DNA of 64,000 bases from Ciceribacter thiooxidans (GCF_014126615.1 NZ_CP059896.1:2366501-2430500), one strand, 5' to 3'; shown: positions 26,725 to 35,531, counted from the first letter of the stretch. Notes: a model not told the origin generated them from the letters alone. Made by a program: numbers and translations.

Positions 26725-27081
26725 CTACGCTCCCGCCTGCTTCGGCTTCAGCTTGAAGGTGATGCTCGCTTCGGCGCCGGCTTCGGCGATGAAGAGGAGT
26801 TCGCCGGAGGCACTGAGTGTGAAGCCGACTTCGATCTCCTCGACGTGCCAGCCTTCGGCGCGCTCGGAGACGGTGGCGCCGAGGCCGACCAGCGTGTCGA
26901 CGGTGCCGCGCCATTGTTCCACGACCTTGTCGGCGCCGACCCTGGCGATGCCGCCGACGGCGGTGGCAAACCCCTTGGTCAGAACGCGTTCGCCGATCTC
27001 CTCGCGAGAGAGCGTCGGGACGAACGCAGGCGCCTTTTCCGGAACGAAGATCGAGATTTCGAAATGCTTTTCTTTCGGCAC
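26725..27081 (-). CDS. Pepco-like domain protein (peptidase/conflict-system associated)
   Basis: 118 residues. The centre and end ([20 protein letters not shown], then [15 protein letters not shown]) show the pattern of the Pepco / CU044_2847-like domain, known from proteins that sit beside trypsin-like peptidases and effector-associated domains in bacterial conflict and signalling systems. Here there is no peptidase partner nearby: it faces msrB and has a dioxygenase gene behind it. The family call is from memory of its pattern. Confidence 0.5.
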   Translation of the reverse strand: MPKEKHFEISIFVPEKAPAFVPTLSREEIGERVLTKGFATAVGGIARVGADKVVEQWRGTVDTLVGLGATVSERAEGWHVEEIEVGFTLSASGELLFIAEAGAEASITFKLKPKQAGA

Positions 27082-27336
27082 CGGATTTCCCTCCTGCCGG
27101 GTTTGCGGAGACGTCCATCATCTCCAGTTGCAATCATTACAGCGAAAATCCCTTGAATTGCATCCGCGCCTATTCACGGGTTTCGCCCGGCACGACCGGA
27201 GGGCGGCGAGGGACGGACCTTGCCACATTTCCGCTGCATTGGCGGACGAGCGTTGCGGACGCAGCGGCACGGGAGGGCCGGCCTGTCAGCCCTGCCCGTC
27301 ATCGAACCTCATTGCTTTTTGCAAGAAGGACCGCGG

Positions 27337-28302
27337 ATGCTCGACGCCGAACGCTCCGACGCCCCCGACCTCGAATGGGTCGCCCGCAATGGTGGCCTCG
27401 CGAGCCGCATCGCGGCCCGCATCCCGACCTATCTCGCCGACCTCAGGGAAAATCCCGCCTGGCTCGCCATGTTCGTGCTCGCCCGCACCATGCCGGCGCG
27501 CAAGGCGCACTGGCTGACGGCGCGGCCGGCGCCGCCCGAGAGCGGAACGGAAAGCTCGATGTTCGGCGACCTTCCGGCCGAGACGATCGCCGCAAGGATC
27601 CGTCGCGACGGCATCTTCACCGGCTTGCAGCTGCCGACGGAAATCCATGAGGAGATCGGCCGCTTCGCCCGCGAGACGCCGTGCTTCGGCAATTTCGAAC
27701 GGCGGCTCGAATTCCTCGCCGACGAACACGGCGAGGCGGAGGCACGCTTCGGCCGCCCGATCCTGAGCGGACATCATTTCGAGCGGGTGCTCTCCTGCGA
27801 GGCGGCGCTCGCCGTGCAGCGGGACCCGCTGCTGAAAGCGGTGGCGCAGCATTATCTTGGCGGCCAGGCGCAGCAGGTGACGCTCCGCACGTGGTGGAGC
27901 TTTCCAACGGCGGGCACGAGCGAGGCGGACCTCAGCCGGCTGTCGTTCAAGTATCATTTCGACCTCGACGACTGGCGGATGCTGAAATTCTTCTTCTACA
28001 TCAACGATGTCGGCGTCGATGCCGGCCCGCATGTCTATATCCGCGAGAGCCATCGCCGCCGCCGGCTGAAGCACCAGCTGACGCCGGTGGTCGGCCATCC
28101 GGCGGACGAAGTGCTCGCCTATTACGGTCGCGACGCGGTGATGACGATGACCGGGCCTGCCGGCACCGGCTTCGTCGAGGACCCCTTCGGCTTCCACATG
28201 GGGACACTGCCGAGAGCCCGGCCGCGACTGATGATGGAAGTGGCCTACGGGGTCTCGAAACCTTCGCGCCGACGCTTTCACGGCGAGCCGGTGGTCCGCT
28301 GA
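27337..28302 (+). CDS. phytanoyl-CoA dioxygenase-family protein
   Basis: About 321 residues from MLDAERSDAPDLEWVARNGG. The Fe(II)/2-oxoglutarate core has the HxD pair in FKYHFDLDDWRMLKFFFYIN and the distal His in DPFGFHMGTLPRARPRLMM. The start at 27337 has AAGGA at the right distance; the frame is open further upstream, but no site supports a longer form. Substrate unknown; bacterial members hydroxylate or halogenate varied small molecules. It stands alone, convergent with a DMT exporter. Confidence 0.8.
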   Translation: MLDAERSDAPDLEWVARNGGLASRIAARIPTYLADLRENPAWLAMFVLARTMPARKAHWLTARPAPPESGTESSMFGDLPAETIAARIRRDGIFTGLQLPTEIHEEIGRFARETPCFGNFERRLEFLADEHGEAEARFGRPILSGHHFERVLSCEAALAVQRDPLLKAVAQHYLGGQAQQVTLRTWWSFPTAGTSEADLSRLSFKYHFDLDDWRMLKFFFYINDVGVDAGPHVYIRESHRRRRLKHQLTPVVGHPADEVLAYYGRDAVMTMTGPAGTGFVEDPFGFHMGTLPRARPRLMMEVAYGVSKPSRRRFHGEPVVR

Positions 28303-28309
28303 AACCGCT

Positions 28310-29173
28310 TCAGCGGGCGAATTTCCGCGCCGCCGCGACGCAGCCGACGACGCCGGTGGTGACGGCGAGCATCAGCGGGCTCACCTCCTCCCCGAGCAGG
28401 AGACCGGCGAGCGTCAGCCCGAGGAAGGGCTGCAAAAGCTGCAGCTGGCCGACGGCGGCGATGCCGCCCTGCGCGAGCCCGCGATACCAGAAGACGAAGC
28501 CGATCAGCATGCTGAACAGCGACACATAGGCAAGCCCGCCCCAGGCGGCCGGGCTGACGCCGGCAAAGCTCTGCGGCAGCCGCAGCACCAGCACCGCGGC
28601 CATCACCGGCAGCGAGAGGACGAGCGCCCAGGAGATGACCTGCCAGCCGCCGAGCCGGCGCGACAGCGCCGCCCCTTCCGCATAGCCGAGGCCGCAGACG
28701 AGGATCGCCGCCAGCATCAGCAGGTCGCCGGTCGAGGTGGCCCCGATCCCCTGCCCCGCAGCGAAACCGGCGATCAGCAGGCTGCCGAGGCCGGAAAACA
28801 GCCAGAAGAGCGGTCGCGGCCGCTCGCCGCCGCGCAAGACCCCGAAGATCGCCGTTGCAAGCGGCAGGAGACCGATGAAGACCACCGAGCGGGCGGAGGT
28901 GACGGTTTCCAGCGCGTAAGCCGTCAGCAGCGGAAAACCGACGACGACGCCGAGTGCCACGACGACGAGCGGCAGGAGATCGCCCGATGCCGGCCGCTTC
29001 TGCCGGAGCAGGAGGAGAAGCGCCAGCGCCAGCCCGCCGGCGATCGCGGCGCGCGCCACGGTCAGAAAGACCGGATCGAAGCCGGTGACGGCGAGCCGCG
29101 TCGCCGGCAGCGAGCCGCTGAAGATCGCCACCCCCGCCATTCCGTTGATCAAACCGCTGCGCGTCGCCTGCAT
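28310..29173 (-). CDS. EamA/DMT-family transporter
   Basis: 287 residues with ten hydrophobic helices in two EamA repeats: RSGLINGMAGVAIFSGSLPA at the start, TSARSVVFIGLLPLATAIFG at the end of repeat one, and FGLTLAGLLLGEEV-like (LGLTLAGLLLGEEVSPLMLA) in repeat two. The start at 29173 follows AAGGAAA. It is divergent from a MocR regulator, the usual arrangement for regulator-controlled metabolite exporters. Substrate unknown. Confidence 0.85.
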   Translation of the reverse strand: MQATRSGLINGMAGVAIFSGSLPATRLAVTGFDPVFLTVARAAIAGGLALALLLLLRQKRPASGDLLPLVVVALGVVVGFPLLTAYALETVTSARSVVFIGLLPLATAIFGVLRGGERPRPLFWLFSGLGSLLIAGFAAGQGIGATSTGDLLMLAAILVCGLGYAEGAALSRRLGGWQVISWALVLSLPVMAAVLVLRLPQSFAGVSPAAWGGLAYVSLFSMLIGFVFWYRGLAQGGIAAVGQLQLLQPFLGLTLAGLLLGEEVSPLMLAVTTGVVGCVAAARKFAR

Positions 29174-29266
29174 CCGGGATTTCCTTTCCGTTCGTCCTGA
29201 CGGTGTTTTTCCGATGTGCGGGCTGGAAGAACCAGAGACGGTGCAGTACAATTTTCTGAAACTGTT

Positions 29267-30715
29267 ATGGCATTGCGGGCAATACGGATGGATGTTTCCA
29301 GCACAGTGGAGAAGACGGCAGGCACGCGCATCGGCCAGGTAATCGCGGCGGTGAAGGCGCGGATCGCCGCCCGCAGCCTGACGCCGGGGGCGCGGCTTCC
29401 CTCGGTGAGAGCCTTCGCGCGCAGTCAGCAGGTCTCGGTCTCGACCGTCGTCGAGGCCTATGAGCGGCTGGCGGCGGAAGGGGTGATCCGCTCGCGGCCG
29501 GGTGCCGGCTTCTTCGTCTCGGTGCCGCTTGCGCCGCTCTCGCTCGCCGAGATCGGGCCGCGGCTCGACCGCGAGATCGACCCGCTCTGGGTGTCGCGCC
29601 AGTCGCTCGAAAGCGGCGAGACGGTCGCCAAGCCCGGCTGCGGCTGGCTGCCGCCGTCGTGGATGCCGCAGGCCGCACTCGCCAAGGCGCTCAGGGCCGC
29701 CGCCCGCGGGCCGGAGGCAGGCCTTTCCGACTACGGCACGCCGCTCGGTCTTGCGGGGCTGCGCCAGCTTCTCGCACGACGGCTTGCCGAGGCACGCGTG
29801 ACGGCGCCGCCGGACCAGATCATGCTCACCGACTCCGGCACGCAGGCGATCGACCTCGTCTGCCGTTTCCTGCTGGAGCCGGGCGATACGGTGCTGGTCG
29901 ACGATCCCTGCTATTTCAATTTCATCGCCCTTCTGCGCGCCCATCGGGTGCGCATCGTCGGCGTGCCCCATACGCCCGAAGGACCGGACATCGCCCGGTT
30001 CGGCGAGGCGCTCGCCGAGCACCGGCCGCGGCTCTACATCACCAATTCGGCGATCCACAACCCGACCGGCGCGACGCTCTCGCCGGTCGTCGCCCACCGG
30101 CTGCTGAAGCTCGCCGACGAGGCCGGGCTGACGATCGTCGAGGACGACATCTTCGCCGATTTCGAGGAGGTGCCCTCGCCGCGGCTCGCCGCCTTCGACG
30201 GGCTCGACCGGGTGATCGCGATCGGCAGCTTTTCGAAGACGCTCTCCGCCTCGGTGCGTTGCGGCTTCATCGCCGCCCGGCCGGACTGGATCGAGGCGCT
30301 GACTGATCTCAAGATAGCCACGAGCTTCGGCGGCGGGCGGCTTTCCGCCGAACTCGTGCTGTCGCTCCTGACCGACGGCAGCTACCGCAAGCATGTCGAG
30401 GCGCTCCGGGTAAGGCTCGCCGCTGCCCGCGAACGGGTCGGCCGGCAAGTCAGGGCCGCGGGACTCGAACCGTGGATCACGCCGAAGGCCGGCATGTTCC
30501 TCTGGTGCCGGCTGCCGGAGGGGCTCGATGCCGCCGAAATCGCCCGCACCTGCCTCGAAGACGGCGTGATTCTTGCGCCCGGCAACGCCTTCAGCGTGTC
30601 GCAGACGGCGGGACGCTTCCTGCGCTTCAACGTGGCGCAGTCGGAAGACCCGCGCATCTTTCCCGCGCTTGCCGCCGCGATGGAACGGGCCGCCGGGGCA
30701 CCGGCTGCGAATTAG
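29267..30715 (+). CDS. MocR-type (GntR/aminotransferase) transcriptional regulator
   Basis: About 482 residues. The N-terminal GntR winged helix is GQVIAAVKARIAARSLTPGA, LPSVRAFARSQQVSVSTVVE then AYERLAAEGVI. The long class-I aminotransferase-like domain has LTDSGTQAIDLVCRFLLEPG, NPTGATLS and the PLP lysine in GSFSKTLSASVRCGF. The exact start is unsure: ATG 29267 and 29288 and GTG 29216 all lack a good ribosome site. It most likely senses PLP or an amino compound and controls the divergent DMT exporter, through the short shared region (29174-29266). Confidence 0.88.
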   Translation: MALRAIRMDVSSTVEKTAGTRIGQVIAAVKARIAARSLTPGARLPSVRAFARSQQVSVSTVVEAYERLAAEGVIRSRPGAGFFVSVPLAPLSLAEIGPRLDREIDPLWVSRQSLESGETVAKPGCGWLPPSWMPQAALAKALRAAARGPEAGLSDYGTPLGLAGLRQLLARRLAEARVTAPPDQIMLTDSGTQAIDLVCRFLLEPGDTVLVDDPCYFNFIALLRAHRVRIVGVPHTPEGPDIARFGEALAEHRPRLYITNSAIHNPTGATLSPVVAHRLLKLADEAGLTIVEDDIFADFEEVPSPRLAAFDGLDRVIAIGSFSKTLSASVRCGFIAARPDWIEALTDLKIATSFGGGRLSAELVLSLLTDGSYRKHVEALRVRLAAARERVGRQVRAAGLEPWITPKAGMFLWCRLPEGLDAAEIARTCLEDGVILAPGNAFSVSQTAGRFLRFNVAQSEDPRIFPALAAAMERAAGAPAAN

Positions 30716-30786
30716 GATCAGACTGCCGCAAAGCGGCCGGGTTCGGCGTGTTCAATCACCCTCCCACAACCGCAAAGGAGGCAATA

Positions 30787-31176
30787 ATGGCCTATACGAT
30801 CGACCGGACGTTCGAGAGCAACGATTTCGCTGGTGTGGTGGAAAAGACGCGGGCAGCGCTTTCGGCGCAGGGTTTCGGCGTACTGACCGAAATCGACGTC
30901 AAGGCGACGCTGAAGAAGAAGCTCGACAAGGATGTCGACGACTACCTGATCCTCGGCGCCTGCAACCCGACCATGGCGCACCAGGCGATCGGCCTCGAAC
31001 CGAAGGTCGGCGCCATGCTTCCCTGCAACGTCATCGTGCGCCGCACCGGCCCTGCCTCGGTGATGGTGAGCGCCATCGACCCGGTCGCCTCGATGGAGGC
31101 GATCCCGAACCCCTCGCTGAAATCCGTGGCTGGCCAGGTCCGAGACATGCTGAGGACGGCGGTCGAGGGGATCTGA
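30787..31176 (+). CDS. DUF302 family protein
   Basis: 129 residues: MAYTIDRTFESNDFAGVVEK, TEIDVKATLKKKLDKDVDDY, LGACNPTMAHQAIGLEPKVG and LPCNVIVRR. This is a classic DUF302 protein; the beta-alpha fold may bind a small ligand or metal (conserved Cys in GACNP and LPCN), unproven. An excellent ribosome site, AAAGGAGG, precedes the ATG. Follows the MocR gene by 71 bp and may share its transcript. Confidence 0.88.
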   Translation: MAYTIDRTFESNDFAGVVEKTRAALSAQGFGVLTEIDVKATLKKKLDKDVDDYLILGACNPTMAHQAIGLEPKVGAMLPCNVIVRRTGPASVMVSAIDPVASMEAIPNPSLKSVAGQVRDMLRTAVEGI

Positions 31177-31209
31177 AGGCGGGCGCTGCTCGTGGGCGCC
31201 CCTCGCAAG

Positions 31210-31335
31210 GTTGCGTCGCCCCTCACCCTGACCCTCTCCTCGCAGGCGGGGCGAGGGGACGGCCGGTGCGGTGCCACTTGTCCCTTCTCCCCGCCTGCGG
31301 GGAGAAGGTGCCGGCAGGCGGATGAGGGGCGGTAT
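31210..31335. repeat. type A palindromic repeat overlapping an AraC gene 3' end
   Basis: Two hairpins, 31222-31262 (CCCTCACCCTGACCCTCTCC .. GGCGAGGGGAC) and 31282-31330 (CCTTCTCCCCGCCTGCGGGG then GAGAAGGTGCCGGCAGGCGG). The last ~110 bases of the minus-strand AraC gene lie inside this element. Confidence 0.85.
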
Positions 31336-32365
31336 CTGCCGATGACGGCGCCGCCGCGCGCCAGGCGGTGGGGTTCATGCCGGTCACGCGCAGGAATTCG
31401 CGGTTGAAGTTGGACTTGGTCATGAACCCCGCCTCGAAGACGATGCGGGTCACCGGCATGTCGGTGGCGGCGAGCAGCCGGCAGGCTTCGGCGACGCGGA
31501 AATTGTTGACGTATTGCGACACGCTCATGCCGTGGACGCGGTTGACCGCATTGGAGACGGCCCGCGCCGGCAGGCCGAGCCGCCGGGCGATGCGGCCGAG
31601 ATTGAGTCCGGCATCGGCAAAGAGCCGCTGACCTTCCATCAGCCGGTCGAGGGCTGCGGCGACCTCGGCATCGGCACTGGTCGCGAGCGGTGGTGCCGCC
31701 TGCGGTTCCGGCTCCGCCTCGGGCGCGTCACCCGCCTCCTCCGCACCGGCGGTAACGGCGGCGATCCCGAGCAGAAGCAGGATGAACGTGGTCGCGGCGG
31801 AGACGACGGCCGGCGCGTGGCGGCCGCCGGCAAGCAGGAGATCGAGGCTGACGGCAGTGTCGGTCGCCGCCGAGCCTAGCAGTGCCAGCGCCGTCAGTTG
31901 CAGCGAGCGGTAGGAACGGAGCGTCCCGTCGAGCCTGGAGGCGACGAGGCCGTCCGGCCCGAGGCGGGCGAGCCAGAGCAGCGCCAGGCCGTAACCGGCG
32001 AATTCGGCAATCAGCACGAGATCGACCGGATCGCGGAAGCCGGCGAGCATCGCCGCCACGCAAAGCGGCGGCAGGAGGTGCGGCCAGTCGCGGGCGGACA
32101 GCGCCCCCTCCTCCGCCGCAAGCTCGCGGAAGGCGAGGAAGGAGAGCGGCGGAATGAAGCTCGCAAGAAGCGGCAGCGCCGGCAGCACGGTCGTGACGCC
32201 ATAGCCCCAGCGGATACCGACCAGCGCCGTCTGGACGACATAGAGGCCGATCAGCACCACGAACAGGCGGTTGCGGCCGAAAGCCTCGCGCCCCTCCAGC
32301 AGGAGCCGGGCGAGAAAGACGAGAAGCAGGAGCGAGACGAGGAAAGGCAGCGGGACGAGGAGCAT
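31223..32365 (-). CDS. membrane-embedded AraC-family regulator
   Basis: About 380 residues. The N-terminal half has seven or so hydrophobic helices, starting MLLVPLPFLVSLLLLVFLAR. The C-terminal half is an AraC helix-turn-helix (NLGRIARRLGLPARAVSNAV, FRVAEACRLLAATDMPVTRI, VFEAGFMTKSNFNREFLRVT, GMNPTAWR). This is the 7TM-plus-AraC layout thought to sense a membrane or outside signal. The normal end is near WRAAAPSSAD; the last ~35 residues (PHPPAGTFSPQAGRRDKWHR..) are encoded by a type A repeat. No clear ribosome site before 32365. Confidence 0.85.
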   Translation of the reverse strand: MLLVPLPFLVSLLLLVFLARLLLEGREAFGRNRLFVVLIGLYVVQTALVGIRWGYGVTTVLPALPLLASFIPPLSFLAFRELAAEEGALSARDWPHLLPPLCVAAMLAGFRDPVDLVLIAEFAGYGLALLWLARLGPDGLVASRLDGTLRSYRSLQLTALALLGSAATDTAVSLDLLLAGGRHAPAVVSAATTFILLLLGIAAVTAGAEEAGDAPEAEPEPQAAPPLATSADAEVAAALDRLMEGQRLFADAGLNLGRIARRLGLPARAVSNAVNRVHGMSVSQYVNNFRVAEACRLLAATDMPVTRIVFEAGFMTKSNFNREFLRVTGMNPTAWRAAAPSSADTAPHPPAGTFSPQAGRRDKWHRTGRPLAPPARRGSG

Positions 32366-32506
32366 GGAGGGACAACCGGCGGGATCGAGGCCGCCATCAT
32401 GACCGCAACCGCGTTTTCGGTCGACCGGAAACGCAATCGAGGTCGCGGAAAAGCGATGCCGGGTGCCGGATGGGGCCATTCGTCAACCCGAACCGGAGCC
32501 CTCCCC

Positions 32507-33238
32507 ATGAGAACCCGAACTGTCCTCCTCTCCCTCCTCGGCGTCGTGCTCGCCGCCGCAGCCCTCGACGGCGCGGCCGCCTTCGTCACCACCCGCACCA
32601 CGACCGCCGGACCGCTCGACGTTTCCGCCGTCTCGAAGATCCGCGTCGAGGGCGAGGCCGGCCGGCTCTTCATCTCGGCCGCCGCCGACAGACCGTATGA
32701 AGCAAGGCTCGAAGGCGAGCGCCGCGGCTGGGGCGCTGTCTGGCGCTCCGGCTGGTTCCCCGTCTCCTGCCCCGAGGGCGGCATGCGCATCGACGGCGAC
32801 ACCCTCGTCGTCGACCTCGGCAACACGCATTTCTACAGCTGGTCCGATTGCACGATGACGCTCACGGCCCGGCTGAAGCCGGAGGCCGCCGTCGCCATCG
32901 ACCAGCGGGCGTCGCAGACCGATCTCCGGGGAGACTTCTCCGCCGTCGACGTGCGCAGCGATGCCGGCGACGTCAGCTTCCGCGGCCACGCGGCCGAGCT
33001 CTCGCTCTCCGGCGCGGCGCTCCGGGCGCGGGTCGTCTTCGACAAGGTCATGCAGAACGAGACCGTCGCGCTCGCCGGCAACATGCTCGACGCCGGCCTA
33101 CGCTTCCTCGTGCCGACGCCCGTCAGCTACCTCGTCGAGGCGACAGCGTCCTATGTCGACAGCAAGCTCCCGAACACGCCGGGAGCAAGGCCCGCGATCC
33201 ATGTCCGCGGCGACATGGTGCGGGTGCGGATCGAGTGA
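32507..33238 (+). CDS. exported hypothetical protein (adhesin-like beta-rich)
   Basis: 243 residues with an N-terminal signal anchor (MRTRTVLLSLLGVVLAAAAL). The rest alternates short beta-strand repeats (SKIRVEGEAGRLFISAAADR, DFSAVDVRSDAGDVSFRGHA), resembling DUF4097-type beta-helix proteins. Two cysteines (PVSCPEG, SDCTMTL) could form a disulfide in the periplasm. No function can be given. The start has GGAG ten bases upstream. Divergent from the AraC regulator, which may control it. Confidence 0.65.
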   Translation: MRTRTVLLSLLGVVLAAAALDGAAAFVTTRTTTAGPLDVSAVSKIRVEGEAGRLFISAAADRPYEARLEGERRGWGAVWRSGWFPVSCPEGGMRIDGDTLVVDLGNTHFYSWSDCTMTLTARLKPEAAVAIDQRASQTDLRGDFSAVDVRSDAGDVSFRGHAAELSLSGAALRARVVFDKVMQNETVALAGNMLDAGLRFLVPTPVSYLVEATASYVDSKLPNTPGARPAIHVRGDMVRVRIE

Positions 33239-33257
33239 GGTGGGCGGTGGCGATGCC

Positions 33258-33836
33258 GCTTGTCCCTTCTCCCCGCGAGAGGGGGTGAGGCGCGGTTCGC
33301 GAAGCGAGGCAATCGATCCGGCGAATTGATCGAAGATTGTCTCCCCGCGCGATGGACATCGCGCGACTGGATGCCGGGTCAAGCCCGGCATGACGGAGGA
33401 TGGAAGGGCGCGCCCCTCACGATTGTAGCGACGAACGCTGGCGGGGACGAGAGATGGCCCGCGACGGGGCCTCCCACCTCCCCCTTGAGGGGGGAGGTCG
33501 CGCGGAACGCGCGGGTGGGGGTGACGATGCTTCGGATCACCCCACCCCGGACCTGCGGTCCGACCCTCCCCCTCAAGGGGAGGGTGAACCCCGCGTCTCC
33601 CTCTCCTCGCGCTCGAAGACCGGCCGTGCCCGCGGCGCCGGCCGCAAGCCGCTCTCCCCCTTGAGGGGGAGAGGAAGAAGCGGACGTGCAGCTTCCGTCA
33701 TGCCGGACTTGATCCGGCATCCAGCCGGCGAGCGTCGGCGAGCCGAAAGAACCCACCTCCATGCAGACGAAGAGGTCTCCCCGCGCGATAGACATCGCGC
33801 GGCTGGATGCCGGGTCGAGCCCGGCATGACGGAGGA
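33258..33836. repeat. cluster of palindromic mosaic repeats (types A, B-like and C)
   Basis: No gene in 33239-33851. Contents: 33262-33290 type A half; 33350-33394 type C half (GGATGCCGGGTCAAGCCCGG); 33476-33590 two B-like hairpins around CCCTTGAGGGGGGAGG and CCCCTCAAGGGGAGGG; 33655-33675 CTCCCCCTTGAGGGGGAG; 33697-33835 a complete type C unit from GTCATGCCGGACTTGATCCG to GAGCCCGGCATGACGG. Confidence 0.85.
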
Positions 33837-33851
33837 CGGGGCACAGCCCTC

Positions 33852-34265
33852 TCAGTGCTCGCCTTCGCAGAGACCGTGGTCGGAGAGCGACCGGATAACG
33901 TGGCAGTCCTCGATGCTGTGACCGTCGCAGCAGGCGGCGATGCGGGCGAGTTCCTGCTCGAGCTTGCGCAGCCGAGCGATCTTCTCGCGTACTTCGGCGA
34001 GCTGCTCGCCGGCAATCGCGTCCGCCCGCTCGCAGGGCCGCTCGGGATGGTCGCTGAGGGCCAGAAGCTCGCGAATCGCCTCTATCGGAAAGCCGAGGTC
34101 GCGCGCGTGGCGAATGAAGGCGAGGCGTTCGAGGTCGCGCTTCTCGTAGCGGCGCTGGTTGCCGCCCGTCCTGTCGGCGGCGGAAATCAGCCCCATCTGT
34201 TCGTAGTAGCGGATCGTCGGGACCTTCACCCCGGTCCGCTTCGCCATGTCGCCGATCGACAGCAT
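33852..34265 (-). CDS. MerR-family metal-responsive regulator (ZntR/CadR-like)
   Basis: 137 residues. HTH region MLSIGDMAKRTGVKVPTIRY then YEQMGLIS; a coiled-coil dimerisation helix; and a metal loop with Cys78, Cys112, Cys113, His116 and Cys121, spaced as in ZntR/CadR/PbrR rather than CueR. It therefore probably senses Zn, Cd or Pb. Divergent from a cation efflux gene whose promoter has the long 19-bp spacer that MerR proteins untwist. Confidence 0.88.
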   Translation of the reverse strand: MLSIGDMAKRTGVKVPTIRYYEQMGLISAADRTGGNQRRYEKRDLERLAFIRHARDLGFPIEAIRELLALSDHPERPCERADAIAGEQLAEVREKIARLRKLEQELARIAACCDGHSIEDCHVIRSLSDHGLCEGEH

Positions 34266-34283
34266 TTTTTTCGCCCTGCCCTC

Positions 34284-34314
34284 TTGAACCTCTAGTCGCT
34301 AGAGAGACTAGGTA
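34284..34314 (+). promoter_or_regulatory. MerR-type promoter with 19-bp spacer and central dyad
   Basis: -35 TTGAAC (34284-34289), 19-bp spacer, -10 TAGGTA (34309-34314). The spacer contains the dyad CTCTAG-TCG-CTAGAG. Over-long spacers with a dyad are diagnostic of MerR-activated promoters; it reads toward the cation efflux gene at 34353. Confidence 0.85.
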
Positions 34315-34352
34315 GGACCAAGCCTTGCAGGATCAAGAGGGAAGGAAGAGCC

Positions 34353-35090
34353 ATGAGTGCCAGCTGCGGCCACAGCCACGGAACGTTCGAGGGCGTCTCC
34401 GCCGATTACAAGCGTCGTCTCTGGGCGGTGATCGCCATCAACGGCGCCATGTTCGCGGTGGAGATGACCGCCGGCCAGATGGCGCGCTCGCAGGCGCTGC
34501 AGGCCGACGCGCTCGATTTCTTCGCCGATGCCGTGACCTACGGCATTTCGCTCGCCGTCATCGGCGCCCCGCTCAAGGTGCGCAGTCTTGCGGCCGCCGG
34601 CAAGGGCGCGAGTCTCTTTCTGATGGGGCTCTTCGTCTTCGCCACCACGATCTGGCGGGTGTTCTACAACGGCGTGCCGGAAGCGCCGGTGATGGGGGCG
34701 ATCGGCTTTATGGCGCTGGTGGCAAACGTCACGAGCGTGCTGCTGCTGATGCGCTACAAGGACGGCGACGCCAATGTCCGCTCCGTCTGGCTCTGCTCGC
34801 GCAACGATGCGATCGGCAACGTCATCGTCATGATCGCCGCGCTCGGCGTGTGGGGCAGCGCGACCGCCTGGCCGGACCTCGCGGTCGCCGCCGTCATGGC
34901 GGGCCTATTCCTCAATTCGTCGGTTCAGATCCTGCGCCAATCCTGGCAGGAATGGCGCCGCGGCGGGGCGGCGGCGCTGGCCGAGGTGGTGGACCAGGGG
35001 TGCTGCGGCGGTGGCGCCTGCAGCACGGGCCACGACCACGCCGTGTCAGGGCATGAAGACCACGGCCATCGCCACGATCACGTGCATTGA
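34353..35090 (+). CDS. cation diffusion facilitator-like heavy-metal exporter
   Basis: 245 residues with six helices, a metal-binding N-terminus (SCGHSHG) and a Cys/His-rich tail (QGCCGGGACSTGHDHAVSGH, then HEDHGHRHDHVH). The transport sites differ from typical zinc CDFs: ALQADALDFFADAV has Asp where HxxxD is usual, and SRNDAIGNVIVM has Asn. The start follows GGAAGGAAGAG. Controlled, very probably, by the divergent MerR protein through the 19-bp-spacer promoter. Metal unknown. Confidence 0.85.
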   Translation: MSASCGHSHGTFEGVSADYKRRLWAVIAINGAMFAVEMTAGQMARSQALQADALDFFADAVTYGISLAVIGAPLKVRSLAAAGKGASLFLMGLFVFATTIWRVFYNGVPEAPVMGAIGFMALVANVTSVLLLMRYKDGDANVRSVWLCSRNDAIGNVIVMIAALGVWGSATAWPDLAVAAVMAGLFLNSSVQILRQSWQEWRRGGAAALAEVVDQGCCGGGACSTGHDHAVSGHEDHGHRHDHVH

Positions 35091-35114
35091 TCGGAGGAAC
35101 GACGCCGTTCCGGC

Positions 35115-35432
35115 TCAGCCTTCGGAGTCTTCGCCCGGATCGAATTCGCGGTAGAGTGCCTCGACCTGCTCGAGCTGGGAACGTTCGGCCTCGCTCCCCT
35201 CGGCGATCGCCTCGGCAAAGCCCGCCGTGGCAACCGGACGGCGGCCGCCGTCGATGCTCCAGAGTGCGGTGGCAAGCGAAGCGGAGACGAGCGTGCTGCT
35301 GAAGGCAGGCCCGCCGGCACGGCGCGGATTTGCGGCAGCCGCCGTTTCGGCGGCGGTCTCCTCCGTCTCGGTGACGGTCCGCACATACCGGTTCTGATAG
35401 GAATAGCCGCCGAGGCCGCTTTCGATCCGCAT
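35115..35432 (-). CDS. hypothetical protein downstream of a CtrA-type site
   Basis: 105 residues starting MRIESGLGGYSYQNRYVRTV, with an acidic C-terminal helix (ERSQLEQVEALYREFDPGED). I do not recognise a family. A perfect TTAA-N7-TTAA site lies 23-37 bp before the start, so it may belong to the CtrA cell-cycle/motility regulon. Confidence 0.65.
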   Translation of the reverse strand: MRIESGLGGYSYQNRYVRTVTETEETAAETAAAANPRRAGGPAFSSTLVSASLATALWSIDGGRRPVATAGFAEAIAEGSEAERSQLEQVEALYREFDPGEDSEG

Positions 35433-35454
35433 TTCACGCTCACTTCTTCCGTCG

Positions 35455-35469
35455 TTAACCTTTCGTTAA
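35455..35469. promoter_or_regulatory. candidate CtrA binding site
   Basis: TTAACCTTTCGTTAA, an exact TTAA-N7-TTAA match, 23-37 bp upstream of the gene at 35432. Full sites are rare in such GC-rich DNA. Binding is inferred from the consensus only. Confidence 0.6.
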
Positions 35470-35531
35470 CTTTTGAAGCTTGCGCGAAACTTGCGTGCGG
35501 CCGCACGGTGCCATTGCCAGCCGGGACCAAA

